NCBI RefSeq assembly: GCF_020520425.1
Contig: NC_079490.1
Location: forward strand, 4,092,001-4,156,000
Direction of reading: 5' to 3'
Length of the DNA: 64,000 nt
Source: Spinacia oleracea
Lineage: Eukaryota; Streptophyta; Magnoliopsida; Caryophyllales; Amaranthaceae
The notes beneath the pieces are model-generated. The model made no database searches. It was not told the DNA's origin and was given only the letters and a program-made list of their open reading frames with translations. Below, piece by piece: positions 13,301 to 24,900 of the stretch; the first letter of the stretch is position 1, and each line of letters starts with the position of its first letter. The position numbers were made by a program, and so were the translations under genes.

Positions 13301-14544
13301 TAGCAATTCTCAAAAAAGGCAGACACTAATCAGGAGTTGCACATTGTGATCAGAGTTCTATAAATAGTCTAAACTCACTAGTAATACTAAAACTACATTG
13401 CTCAGCTAAAGGATAAAAAAGATTCGCAGGGAGCAACAAAATCTGACCTGAAGAGCTAAATCCATTGATGCATCAACCTGGAAGGTCAGTTTAGCCTCCT
13501 TCCCGTCAATTCTTCTAATCGAAGTGTAACGTCCTTCAATTCCAACCAACGCAGAAAGAAGATCATCGATAACAATGAGCTCCTACACCAGAGCAAGGAA
13601 ATTATAAAATCAACAAAATCACTAACAATATCAACCATTTCACCCTTAACTATTTTGAAAACTAAGTAACAAATGTTGCATTACCTCAATCCCTACCGTG
13701 ATTTACAACAATAAAAAACAAAACAATATCCACCCCTAATCAAAATAGCTCTAATATATTCGAAATAGCACAATGCTGGAAAAACAGCAAAAATAGTAGT
13801 AGTACAACTCTAGAATATTATTACATTAATATCTTTGTTGTACTAGTAATAGATTAGGCATATAATAAATTACTAAGGTCTCTCTTACAGTGCACTGACC
13901 CATAACAACACCGCGTCAACAACAAATCAATATAAGTAAAAGAAATTAAACAGTGTCTAGTAATAGACTAATAGGCCCTAATCTTTTCGAAATAGCACGA
14001 TTCTAAAAGTAATTTCTTCAAAAAATGAAACAACTCTATCTTACAGTGCATTGATTCATAACATTACCATAACCGACTATAAATCGATGTAAACATAAAC
14101 TGATAAACACAGAAAATATAGCAAAAGCTATAATACCTGAACAGAAGCATGGTAACATCCAATGGCTTTTTCCACTTCAGGACTGCTTAAACATTAAAAA
14201 AACAAAAAAATATAATTATTCAATTAAAACTATAATCAAAAACAAAATTCACAGAAAATAAATTCCAGAACTCGAAATGTCACAGTAAAACTTAAAAATC
14301 GAAGAAATTCGAGCAGCACCTGAAGAAATCCATGGAGAAACCCTTGGTTTCGGAATTAAGAGATGATGCCTTCGTTTCCTAGGTTTTTCAAACAAAATTA
14401 ATCACTTAATGCACACAAAAATGAAGAAATTGAGCGAAATTATGAGAAATTAGGGCAAACCTGATGAAATCGGCCAGTAAGAAATGGTCTATCTGAATTC
14501 CACCGAGGAGTAGTCGGTGCAATTACTGAAGAATTCGACTCCAT
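4304..14544 (-). CDS. GCP2: Gamma-tubulin complex component 2 (Spc97/GCP family)
   Basis: This is a complete 21-exon gene encoding 696 aa. Exons, in transcript order: 14544-14461, 14378-14320, 14182-14137, 13582-13448, 13260-13129, 12678-12595, 12484-12386, 12238-12147, 11696-11624, 11543-11391, 11270-11151, 10869-10816, 9533-9450, 9326-9252, 9121-8993, 7025-6900, 6806-6699, 6456-6394, 5603-5529, 4692-4517, 4427-4304. Every border is GT-AG and phase holds throughout. The start reads MESNSS...[18 protein letters not shown], the conserved plant GCP2 N-terminus. Landmarks include [71 protein letters not shown] and the C-terminal [13 protein letters not shown]2 pairs with GCP3 to hold gamma-tubulin in the microtubule-nucleating complex; the N- and C-terminal GRIP regions span most of the protein. 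Length fits the plant family (about 680 aa). Introns carry four Stowaway elements and a hexamer microsatellite, none touching a splice site. Confidence 0.95.
4778..5427. mobile_element. Outer Stowaway-like MITE, host of a second nested MITE
   Basis: The left end is CTCCTTCCCTCCCATTTTTA and the right end is the complement of TAAAAATGGGACGGAGGGAG. It is flanked by TA at 4776-4777 and 5428-5429. It lies in the GCP2 intron 4693-5528 and makes up most of it. Without the inner element it would be about 325 bp. Confidence 0.88.
4953..5277. mobile_element. Inner Stowaway MITE nested in another Stowaway
   Basis: The ends are CTCCCTCCGTCCCATAATAT and, on the right, the complement of ATATTATGGGACGGAGGGAG, with TA at 4951-4952 and 5278-5279. 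The terminal repeats match nearly perfectly for over 25 bases. Its TIR differs from the outer element after the shared CCTCC(G)TCCC core, so the two are distinct subfamilies. Confidence 0.92.
6112..6315. mobile_element. Stowaway-like MITE in a GCP2 intron
   Basis: It begins CTCCCTCCGTCCCTAAAATA and ends with an imperfect complement around TTAGGTATGGAGGGAG. TA flanks both ends. It lies between the exons ending at 5603 and starting at 6394 and has no coding content. Confidence 0.85.
7026..8992 (-). other. Long GCP2 intron, no recognised content
   Basis: This nearly 2-kb intron separates exons 15 and 16. I see no inverted-repeat ends, tRNA-like boxes or coding similarity. It is ordinary AT-rich intron sequence as far as can be judged by eye. 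Confidence 0.5.
9984..10240. mobile_element. Stowaway-like MITE in a GCP2 intron
   Basis: The ends are CTTCCTCCGTTTAGAAATAG and, on the right, the complement of CTATTTCTAAACGAGGAAG. TA flanks at 9982-9983 and 10241-10242. The inner sequence (CTTTGACTTTCACG, GTTATCTATTAGTAAAAATA) is shared with a one-sided remnant near 30745-30893, so this is a recurring subfamily. Confidence 0.88.
10991..11112. repeat. (GAGAAA)n hexanucleotide microsatellite
   Basis: About twenty near-perfect copies of a GAGAAA hexamer lie in the GCP2 intron 10870-11150. On the coding strand this is a (TTTCTC)n pyrimidine tract that begins about 38 bases after the donor site. Confidence 0.97.
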
Positions 14545-15699
14545 TTTTCAAAAAAAATCGAAGATCGCCGATTCCTTTCTTCTCAGATATTTCTGTATGA
14601 GTGAGAAAAAGTGAGTGAGAGTGAAGAAGTGAAGAAAAAAGGTCTTTTTTCGCTTATTTTTCTGAATTTTGTAATTGGTCTCATTAACCCGCCAGTTTTT
14701 GCTCTTGTTCAAGTTTTGATTTGTGTGGAAAGCAAGAGCAATTGGGGAACCCTTTTTTTTGTTTCCGTTTTGGGACCTTGAGTTATTAGGGGTAAGATTA
14801 AGGATGGCTGTGGGCCGGGCCGGCCCGAAAAGCGCGGCCCGAGCATGACAGTTACCGTAAGATACGAACATAACTGTTAGGGGTGGATACGAACAAAACT
14901 GTTAGGAATGGGCGCGAACAAAATTGTCTATAGACAGTTTAAAATCGATTCATTTATAAATGAACTAAGTTTGAGCTTAAATTTATTGTTCGGTAACTAA
15001 ACGAACCAAACTCAAACTCAATGGTGTTCGTCTCGTGAACTCGTTATTACGAATAATAATATAAATGCATAGAGATAATGCCTAAACTATTAATTGAATG
15101 ACAAAGAAGGGATAATATTTTACATAACTTGTCCAAGAAAAGTGTTGTTATAATGTTGATTAAGAAAATTATTAATAAATTATTGTACTGGTTGTTGGAA
15201 TGTGGTCTATTCGCTAATCGGGTCTAAGGCTCGAAAAAGCTCAAAACTCGGCTCGAGCTCGAAAAAGCCTAGCTCGATAAGTTGAAAAAAATGTTAAGTG
15301 TAATCCCTATTTGGATAAGTTTGGAGACTGGGAGCGTGACTCAAACATCTGTCGTATTCTCTTTTGTATTTCAGTAACATTTTCTGTGTTTAAATTACAG
15401 TTTTGAATTTTTGATACAATGGTAAATATTTCGAACCAACAACCAAGCCAGTAACCCAGCATGTTACACTACAGTATTACAGCATGTTAGTATCTACCAA
15501 CTGACATTCTTGCAGAAAATACATTTCTCCATAACCGTTTTCGGAGTATCGTAATCTCGATGACTGCAGTCCTGCTTCTGCAATGGCGACAGTTTCTACA
15601 ATGTTTCAACTCTCGTTTTCAAAGTTCTTCTCATACCCTTTCTAAACACACGTATCTTCAACGACCATGAATATTTCACCTCCAATCAATACCTGATGT
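14545..15699. other. GCP2 upstream region with a truncated GGGCC element
   Basis: This is the only GCP2 promoter space. It contains a fragment of the GGGCC repeat family at about 14795-14843 (GGATGGCTGTGGGCCGGGCC), then short degenerate direct repeats such as GTTAGG..GG(T/C)..ACGAACA near 14820-14920. No TATA box could be assigned with confidence. The 107-aa minus-strand open frame at 14548-14871 overlaps the GCP2 5' UTR and the repeat and is not credible. Confidence 0.5.
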
Positions 15700-15832
15700 T
15701 GTGGATGTCAACTTGTTTAGCTGGTAAAGTCCTGAGGGGTTAGAACCAAAGACCTGCGATCGAATCCCGCCTATAACATATGTCGCCTTTGCCTTTTGTG
15801 GCTCTCTCTACACCCAAAAAAAAAAAAAAAAG
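15700..15832 (+). mobile_element. tRNA-derived SINE
   Basis: It has an A-box-like TTTAGCTGGTAAAGTCC, a B-box-like GCGATCGAATCCCGCC about 35 bases later, and an A-tail of about 16 bases preceded by TACACCC. This is the usual plan of a plant tRNA-derived SINE transcribed by RNA polymerase III. The target duplication is not clear. It lies just outside the 3' end of the metallophosphoesterase gene. Confidence 0.7.
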
Positions 15833-15979
15833 AACAACTGATGCTCGGCATGCTCTGCTGCTAAAAAACATCCGAGTCGATCCACTGGTTGTCCGTAAAC
15901 AAATAACAAAGTTACAGTTAAGCCCCTATCTATCAAAAACCAGCTACAAGCTGCAACACACAGAAGTCTGCTGATAATG

Positions 15980-18900
15980 CTAGTGTCTGTTGGTTTTGTA
16001 GATAGCATATGACAGCAGCAGTGGGATTGAGAAAGTATACACTGGGAAATGTAACAACGGATTCATTTCATAAGCTTTCACCAGCAATTTGCAACTCTGC
16101 AGCACGAAATAAGTTCAGAAAATCGAAAGGGTTAATTATATGTGGGAATGAAAGGTGCAAAAGCTCGCGAAAAAATGATGTGGAAAACATTAGGTATACT
16201 TTGTATATCTTATTATCTTAATAGCAACCAACTACACCCCATACATACGAGCACTGAATCAATTTAAGGCAATTCTATTAGAGACACTCATAATTGAAAT
16301 GATGGCTTTCGTTACTATTTTTCTTCCCCTTTGCTCCTTTTCTTTTTTTTCATATTTCAGTTTATTAAGCAGTGCTAAAGAAATTCAGACAGCAGTTCAG
16401 AATTTTTTTGGAGGGAGGATTTATGGCTTTGTTCTCCTCACCATTTTTCACTTGTTTCAGGAGAAATAAGTTTACAACAGTTAAGTTGAAGCCATTACGT
16501 TAGATAAGTTAACTACGGGGCCAGTGAAGGCTACACACATTCAGTTCACAACTACAACGTGTTTTAATGAGTTTACGTAAGTTCAGAAAAAGGTGAAGAG
16601 AACACAACCAAAGGCAACTTTCCAAAGGATGCAGGTGAGAGAAGAATTAGAGTAAGAAGAAAGGGGTTAATACCGATTACTAACTACAATACATATACCT
16701 TGTAATTAATATTGCAGAAAATACTGCATAGACCAACTAATCAAAGAGTGCATGAAAAAATAAGAAGAAACTTCGGAAGAATTAATGAAAAGTTACCTTA
16801 AAATGCTTGTAGAAGATCACCAGACAAACTACCATAAGAACTTTCCTGATCCAGCGTGTACCAATATGGAACTTGGAAGGTCTATGATTTTGATTGTTAT
16901 TGTGTCTAGATTTTGGGGTCTCCTTACAATGATCATCTTCCTTCTTTCCTGAAAGTACTAGAAGGTGTACTCTATACATTTCACTTTCCACGGCCAAACC
17001 TAAGGCCACCAGAAGAGAAGGGAAAACCACAAATACCAGATGAGGAATAACTATCACCATTATATCTGGAAACCCAAGGTACTCCAATTTTTTACCCGTA
17101 TCAGGATGTTTCACTACCCACCCCCGGTAAGTCATATATCCTCTTTCACCACCATCAGTAAATAATTGTCCGGACAACCAAGGACATAAAACAAGGTAGA
17201 ACAAGTAACCTAGAAATCCGAGCCACACCGAACGCAGCTTATACAACTCTGTCAAGACCCATCCAACACAATTCTTGACACTTTTATCTGTGGTGAAATT
17301 TTGTAATGTGTACTGTCTCTTGGAGAAAAGTAGCAATGCTACAGGGAGAAGAAGAATAAAGAAGAAAAACCCAAGAGAAATCATGAGTATTGGGAAATAT
17401 AAAGCAGCCCATTGGAAACCCATGACCATAAACTCCTTCCATGTCCAAGATATCGAACTAGAAAGACCATTTATTGAGAATGGCCTCAATTCGGTTAAGG
17501 TTGATCTACCTTTTACATCAATTGCTTCTATCTGTAGCCAGTACCTTTCTGGAGATGAATCCTGAAATGCTTTGAAATTCCAAGGTGCTGCATAAAGAGC
17601 TCCTCTAGAGGAACTATCCTTGATCTTCGTCATTGAATCCTCCAAAACCAGAACAAGATTTCCAAGATGAGAGTCATAAGCTCGAGCCACTACTGTGACG
17701 ATTGAAGATGATGAGAAGACCAAAGCTCTTATGGTCATGTAGTGTGAGGGGTCCAACGATTGATGTTCAAATTCAGTTAGTTGAGATGATGTTAAAGTGA
17801 AGCGTGAGTCCAGTGGAAAAGTGGGTAAGATGATAGTTTTTTTAGCACCCGATTTCAAGTTGATATCAACAAATGAAGAATGACCTCTATCAACGGCCAA
17901 AATACGCATGGCTCTACTTTTCCTCCAGTCACCCATCTCCCACTCCCAGAATTCCTGGACATGAGATGATCCATTCAAATTTTTCTTGGAGGATTTCTGT
18001 TGCATATTTAGCTGCATCAGATCATTACCTGGTCGGTGAAGCCGTTTCAAATTCGTGCCAAATCTCAAGTGGAGATGTCCACATAGGTAAGAAGATATTG
18101 AATGTTTGAGAAAAACATCTTTCAGGGTTCTTCCAGATTCAGAGGCTGCTGAGAATGAAAGAGGAAAATGTCCAAATGAGATCTTTATCACTGGGTTCTT
18201 TGGCTCAGCACCCCATTTTGACAGCTCAGAATCCAGCTCAGCTAATAATTTATCAGTTGGATGCCCAAAAAGATTGGTTGGACCTCTGAGGCCGACAGCC
18301 ATGGTGCTATCAATCCCAACAAATAGATGCCTTCTGATTCCTGTCTGCATGATGCAACACAAATTTTTATCATACAAAGAACTGTAAATTTACAGCATTC
18401 AAGATTTTAAAAGGTACTCCCTCCGTCTCTTTTTGTTTTTTACGTTTGTCAATTTTCACGCGCTTTAACGATTAATTAATTTGCATTGAGATTCCTCAAT
18501 TTTTTTATTTAAACAAGATAAATTACGTTTATTTATAAAGTTTTCACTTTTATCAAAATTCTGATATTGGGAAATGAGAAAATTTTAATGTCCCAATGGA
18601 AAAGTGTGAGAGATTAAATGACTCAATGAATTTAATTGGTTAAAATAATAATTGGACACAAATTTTGATAGAATACTAAGTCATTTATGTGATTATATAA
18701 AAGGAAATGTAAAGAACATTTTGAAATCCTCAAAAAGAAAAATGTAAAAAACAAAAAGAGACGGAGGGAGTATATCAAAGTGAAGCAGACTTCTGTTTAA
18801 ATGTCACTTTGTCATCAAACTTGAACGAGCCACAAGATACTTAGAGCATCTCCAATGGCTGTAGCTAGGGACTAGCTTGATATTTATAAAAGTTTTAAGC

Positions 18901-21900
18901 TAATAGCTAGACCATTGGAGTGAAAATAAAAAAATTAGCTTGGCCAATTAGCTCCCAAAGTTGCCAAATAATTAATTGACAAGTGGGACAAATTTAAATG
19001 ACAAGCTTATTGTTAGCAATTGGAGCATAAATTAGCTAAACAATGAAATAGCTTGAAATCTTATGTGGCATAACAAGCTAATTGTCAAATTAGCTTACTG
19101 TTGGAGATGCTCTTAGAGCGTCCTAAATGGTAAGCTAATTGTTAAATTAGTTGTCATGCCAACTAAGATTTTAAGCTAATTTATGTTTTAGGTAGTTTAT
19201 GTTCCAATGGCAAACTAATTTACCAAACTAGCTTGGTATTAAATTAGGTTCACTTTTCAATTAACCATTTCATTTTAACTTTATTTTAATTAAAATTTTG
19301 TTTATTTTTAAAATTCTTTCAATTTTTTTAAAGTTTACATGCTATTTTGAAATGTACTTATTTTACTTATTCATTTATTTTAAACTTTACTTATTTTTTA
19401 TTATCTCTTACAATATTTCTTCTATAATAATTATTGTTGGGGTGTTAAAATGGGCCTACCATTTTAACCCAAAAGCCAATAAAACCCACTCAAGCCCAAT
19501 ACCACCAACAAGGCCTCAAAAGGCCCAACAAGGCACTATATATACCCCTCAAGGGGCAAGGTAAAAGAGGTCATTCTCTAACCCTAGAGAAGCCACCCTA
19601 CTCTCTCTCCCCTAAACACCTCATTTTATACATCAATTGTACTGACTTGAGCGTCGGAGGCTCCGCCTCGGGGACCCCCCTTGGCCCGGAGTTCATCTTG
19701 CAGGCACCGTACGTGATCGGAACTCAAGACATCAAGGACGCTCCTTCCATCGTTTCAACCCCGGAACAATTTGGCGCCGTCTGTGGGGAGAGTACAAAAA
19801 CCCATGAAGATCCACTCTTTCATGGCTACTATGCTCAACTGGAAAACGGGCACAATAATCATATAATTGTGTCCAGATCCAATTTGCTCGACTGTACAAC
19901 ACCGATGGGTCGCGACAATAAGATGAGCATTCAAATTGGAGAAGTAGATCTGATTACTGTAGTAGATAAAAACAAGCAGCTCATAAATACTCTGTAAATA
20001 ATTATTGGATGACAAATGATGTCACATATAATCAAAGGAGCAGCCAGCTTAAACAACGGCATACGAAAGACAAAGAAAAGAGGTACAAATTTGCCAATCT
20101 AATACTCCTTTGCCACTGAGTTGCTCTCTACTTGATAAAAAAAGAAGTCATTACTTGACAAAGCTACGAAGCCTAGCAGTCTAGCAGCTCACCTCATCAC
20201 CTTGAGTGGTCGATACGGAGCTGAAGACGCCAGCGCCGAGTTCGGTACCGAATCAAAGCTCCCGAAGCTCATCTCCATGGCAACTCCCGAAGCTCGTAGC
20301 CAAAACTCCTGAGCTAAGCAAGATGCCCAACATCCTCTAAAGTAGACTAAATTTGCAGCAGCAGAATCTTCGTTCCTCCGAAGAGTGCCGAAGAGATAGG
20401 CATCCTCAGTTTCAAAGTTATCTGAGCATTGAGACGTAGCTGAAACAAAGCAGCTCTAATGACTTGAAGTCGATCTCCCAAGGTGGAAAAGCTTCCCGAG
20501 GTCAGCCAGTTGGTCATGCTGCTCCCGAGCTCAGTCTCTTCGGGCTACCGAGGTTGACCCGCCGAGCTCCATAATCAGTCACAACCTAAGAGCTAAGTTT
20601 CTCCCTCTATTTATTGATTTTTGAAAAATTATAAACTGGCACATCTATGTTGTTTGATACACTGTTATTTGGCAGACCTCATAGTTGAGTTCATCAACTT
20701 GGTCGTGAAAGCTACACCAAAGAAACTACAGTACTAAAACTTCAGATCGTGCCCACAAGGTGTTTGTTAAAATGCCCAAACGAAGGTCAGCAACCCCAAG
20801 CAGTGCCGAAGCTCACTACTTAAACTCAGTACGGAGCACTGCCACCTTCCGAGGTTCGAGTCAAGCCTAGCTCATTGGGTCTTACCGCTGTGGCTAACCC
20901 GCCGAGGTTTTCCGCCAAGGTCGACCACCAAGGTCAGTGCCGAGCTCTGTACTGAAGCCCCCTGGCCGAGGTATGTGCCGAGGTCTATGCCGAGCTCAGT
21001 GCCGAAGTTCAGCTCAGGTAAATTGAGTAAGGAAAAGCACGCCGAAGTTCAGCTCCCGAGGCTCATAGCCGAAGCTCGTTGTTGAAACTCATAGCCGAAG
21101 CTCGTTGCTGAAACGCATGGCCGAAGCTCATTACTGAAACTCAGTGCAGAGCATCACCACCTTCGGAGATTCGAGTCAAGCCTAGCTCATTGGGTTATTA
21201 CCGCCCAAGTCAGTGTCGAGCATAGCTTCATATTAGTGGTCTAAAGCACCGCACCGAGGTCAGGCAATTTGAAAATATCAAGTTGGTGCCAACAAGGTGT
21301 TTGGAAATATTATGCCAAGTAGAAAATCAGCTCCTACAATTTACGAAGGAAACTCCATCATCATCAATTCAGTTGTGCCCACAAGGTGTTTGATAAAATG
21401 CTTCAATGAAGCCAGACTCACATTTATGCTACCATTCTTCAGTGAGAGGTTATAATTGATCTCCCGGAGTAGAACAAAGTAGTTCCGAGGATAGCGGCTC
21501 AGTTCTGAGCATAGCAGCTCTGAAGCTCGATGCCGAGGTAAATTGAGTGAAAGCAAGCCGAAGCACATCATTGAAGCTCATCACGGAAGCTAAGATACGA
21601 ATCTAAGATCCGAAGAGGCCTCCAGAGCCAAACTCTCGAAGTTAACCTCCCGAGCTTATCAGCTCCCGAGCCGAGGTTAGTGCCGAAGCTTCCGAGCTGT
21701 GCCGAGTTCATCATGGGTAATGTTTCAAAGGATCCAAAAAGCTCTCTGAGTTGGAGCTCTACAACTTACTAGGTGGTTCTCAAGCATTCTAGCTCGCTGC
21801 CAACTGCCAAGTTACCAAATCACTAAAATCAACATCAGAATCGTGCTCAGTGCCGAAGAGTAATACCAAAAATAAAATCTCAGTACTGAACATGTAAAGC

Positions 21901-24900
21901 TCAGCTCCCGAAGGTCACCCGCCGAAGTTAGTGACGGGGTCATCGCCGAGCATAAACAGCAATTTCGGAGTTTTGCCGAGCATCTCTAGGTGTGGCAGTA
22001 TACAAACCTTTGTCATATTTATCTCAGCAAGTAAATAAATGTGGAGATAAGTCAAAGGTAGCAAAGGAAAAAATACTAAGCTCAAGCGACAGTAGCCGAA
22101 GTTCACCATCCGACTTCAAAGCTAAGTCTTCTATTTATTTAAGCTTTGTACTTTATATTTTGTCAACATATAATTTACTTGACTTGATAAATTTGGTAAA
22201 ATGCTAGTGTTCTTGGAAACTTAATTTGACAGACATTGTCTAACAATAAGTCATTTTGCAAGAGCATGCACCTCAAATTGTTCATCATGTTCAAAACGAA
22301 TTATAAATTCATGTTTGACAAACATAAATACATCAAATTTTGAAGATCAAAATTGTGTAGCAAGTCTCCGACCAAGTCTACGGATTTGAAAGAAGACTAA
22401 GAAATCGCTCCGAGATTACAACTCGAACCGATGTTACAATCCGAGCCGATTTTAGAAGCACGTTCTTGAACAGATCTTCGGATTTGAAGAGCGAGGTTAA
22501 AAATCGCTCCGAGATTACAACTCGAATCGACGTTACAATCCGAGCCGAAGTAAAGAAATCGCTCCGAGATTACAACTCGAACCGATGTTACAATCCGAGC
22601 CGATTTTAGAAGCACGTTCTTAAACAGATCTTCGGATTTGAAGAGCGAGGTTAAAAATCACTCCGAGATTACAACTCGAATCGACGTTAAAATCCGAGCC
22701 GAAAGTAAAATCCGAAGGTAAAATCCGAAGGTAAAATCCGAAGGTAAAATCCGAAGGTAAAATTAACTTTCACTGCCAAGTGATCAAAATCAAAACCCAA
22801 CCCATTTTTCAAATAGAATTGGGTCTGGGGGGCATTTGTTGGGGTGTTAAAATGGGCCTACCATTTTAACCCAAAAGCCAATAAAACCCACTCAAGCCCA
22901 ATACCACCAACAAGGCCTCAAAAGGCCCAACAAGGCACTATATATACCCCTCAAGGGGCAAGGTAAAAGAGGTCATTCTCTAACCCTAGAGAAGCCACCC
23001 TACTCTCTCTCCCCTAAACACCTCATTTTATACATCAATTGTACTGACTTGAGCGTCGGAGGCTCCGCCTCGGGGACCCCCCTTGGCCCGGAGTTCATCT
23101 TGCAGGCACCGTACGTGATCGGAACTCAAGACATCAAGGACGCTCCTTCCATCGTTTCAACCCCGGAACAATTATATATACATTTTTCCCTTATCTTACT
23201 TTCATTAATTCCACTTTCTCTTCCTTGTTTTTTCTTTTTTACTTCCTGCTCCTTTCTGGTTTGATTGGTGACAATAACGATCTCCTACGACGATTCATGT
23301 TAGCCGACCCCAAATCATTTTGGAACTAAGGCTTTGTTGTTGTTGTTTAATTAAAATTTTGCATTCTAACTGGGCAGATTTTTACCAAGCTATTTTTCTC
23401 AAAATCACTCCAATGGTTAAGCTAATAGCTTGAGATTTTTGCAAATTGCAAGCAAACCCCTAGCTACAACCATTGGAGATGCTTTTATATTATAGTTCTG
23501 TCATAATCAAAATCATCAGTGACAATTTTATAGTTTGTTTTAATGATTCATCTAAAATCAACTAGATAAATGGTCAACAACTGTGTTCTTATCATTATCC
23601 AAGCGAAAGAAAATGCAACATCTTCCTAATAATCTCAGAAAGTAATAGATTGAAGTTAACCTGAAGTGTGACACTGTTTACATGCCCAGTTCTTCCTGCT
23701 TGAGCATTTAAACTATAGTTTGAAAAGAAATCAAAGGTGCCACCAACGGCTGGCACACCGAAATTATCATGATTGCCTCTAAGGTCATAAAAGATGCTCT
23801 TGTCAAGTCCACTCTTTTTCACTACATCTTCCATCACATCCCGGTATTCAACCCACTCTTGCTCATTCTGTTTCATGGTTAAGTGATCTTTGCTCTTCCC
23901 ATCTAGTTGCAAATAAAAACAATAAGTATCAGAAAGTTTAAGGTCCCTCTAAGAACATTCCAGCTAACCTAAGGAATCACGATCACCAACCAAGATAACC
24001 TTATAACAATAACACAATAGGCAAGAAAACAATTACCTAAGATTCATTAATACATCACTATCCTTCCCCGTTTTTGTATCCAGGTCAAGACGAACTTCCT
24101 ATACTCGATTCACCAAGCTCACATATCGTAAACTACAAAATAAAATGAGATACACCTTCACCACAACCGACCACATACCCTAAACTGATTAACATAGCTA
24201 GTGAATGCATCTATTCAAGCTGAAAGCCATAGTCCATTATATATATTTGAATCTATCCAAATTCTCAAATTCAGATTGTAAGTTTGTAACTATCAATCAA
24301 ACATGATTTTGCCTCAATCATAATGTATGATCAACACTGAATCAACCAAAACTACCAATGTCAACGCCTCATGAAACCATGATCAATCCATCTTCGACAA
24401 CAAATTCAACAATTCTTACAATCTATTCACCAAGATTGTAATTTTTTATCTATCAAACATGATTTTGCCTTAATCATAATGTATGATCAACACTAAATCA
24501 ACCAAAAGTCCAAAACTAACAATGTCAACGCCTCACGAAACCATGATCAATCCATCTTCGACAACAAATTCAACAACTCTTCTATTTTCAAATTCTCACA
24601 TTAAGATTGTAAGGTTGTAACTATCAAACATGATTTTGCCTCAATCACAATGTATGATCAACTAACAATGTCAACGCCTCACGGAACCATGACCAGTCCA
24701 TATCCAATGCTTCCATTTTCAAAAGCAAATCATAGCAGTTCACTCACACACACTATTTGAATACACAAATCAATTCATCTAATTTCAGAAAAAATGACAA
24801 AACCCCACCTCCCCAAAACTTAACACCAACCAAAATCCAACAAAACCCATCAAAATTAAAGCGAGTAATTGAAAAAAATCTCGAAAAAAAAGATGAAATT

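Larger units (their letters stand above)
19435..23170 (+). mobile_element. Young non-coding LTR retrotransposon (LARD-like), 3736 bp
   Basis: Two 334-bp LTRs, identical as far as I can compare, begin TGTTGGGGTG and end CCCCGGAACA. A 5-bp ATTAT duplication flanks the element (19430-19434 and 23171-23175). A primer-site-like TTTGGCGCCGTCTGTGGGG directly follows the left LTR and a G-rich tract (GGGTCTGGGGGGCA) precedes the right one. The internal 3.1 kb has no gag or pol frame. It is filled with degenerate CCGAAGCTC / GCCGAGCTC words and ends in tandem repeats. It must be mobilised by a partner element. Orientation is inferred from the primer site and G-tract. Confidence 0.9.
19301..23345 (+). 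mobile_element. Retroposon with Au-SINE-like 3' end, split by an LTR element
   Basis: A 16-bp direct repeat, TTTAATTAAAATTTTG, lies at 19285-19300 and 23346-23361, as expected for a LINE/SINE target duplication. The 3' end carries TAGCCGACCCCAAATCATTT and finishes TTGTTGTTGTT, the signature tail of Au-type plant SINEs. The 5' part is AT-rich and lacks a clear tRNA head. Removing the LTR element leaves about 310 bp. Confidence 0.72.
19116..23484. mobile_element. Harbinger/Tourist-like MITE, copy B, split by later insertions
   Basis: The left end (GAGCGTCCTAAATGG) starts immediately after copy A and shares its TTA. The right end (complement of CCATTGGAGATGCTT) is followed by TTA at 23485-23487. 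The right part, read in reverse (CATCTCCAATGGTTGTAGCT...), matches the left part of copy A. This shows the two pieces are halves of one element separated by a retroposon and an LTR element. Confidence 0.75.

Noticed and set aside
14548-14871. 107-aa minus-strand frame at the GCP2 5' end
   Set aside because: It is 5' UTR plus a GGGCC fragment; the true GCP2 start at 14544 fits the family N-terminus.
19647-19997. 116-aa plus-strand frame starting MSVGGSASGTPLG
   Set aside because: It starts inside the LTR and crosses the primer site; its first part is repeated in the other LTR.
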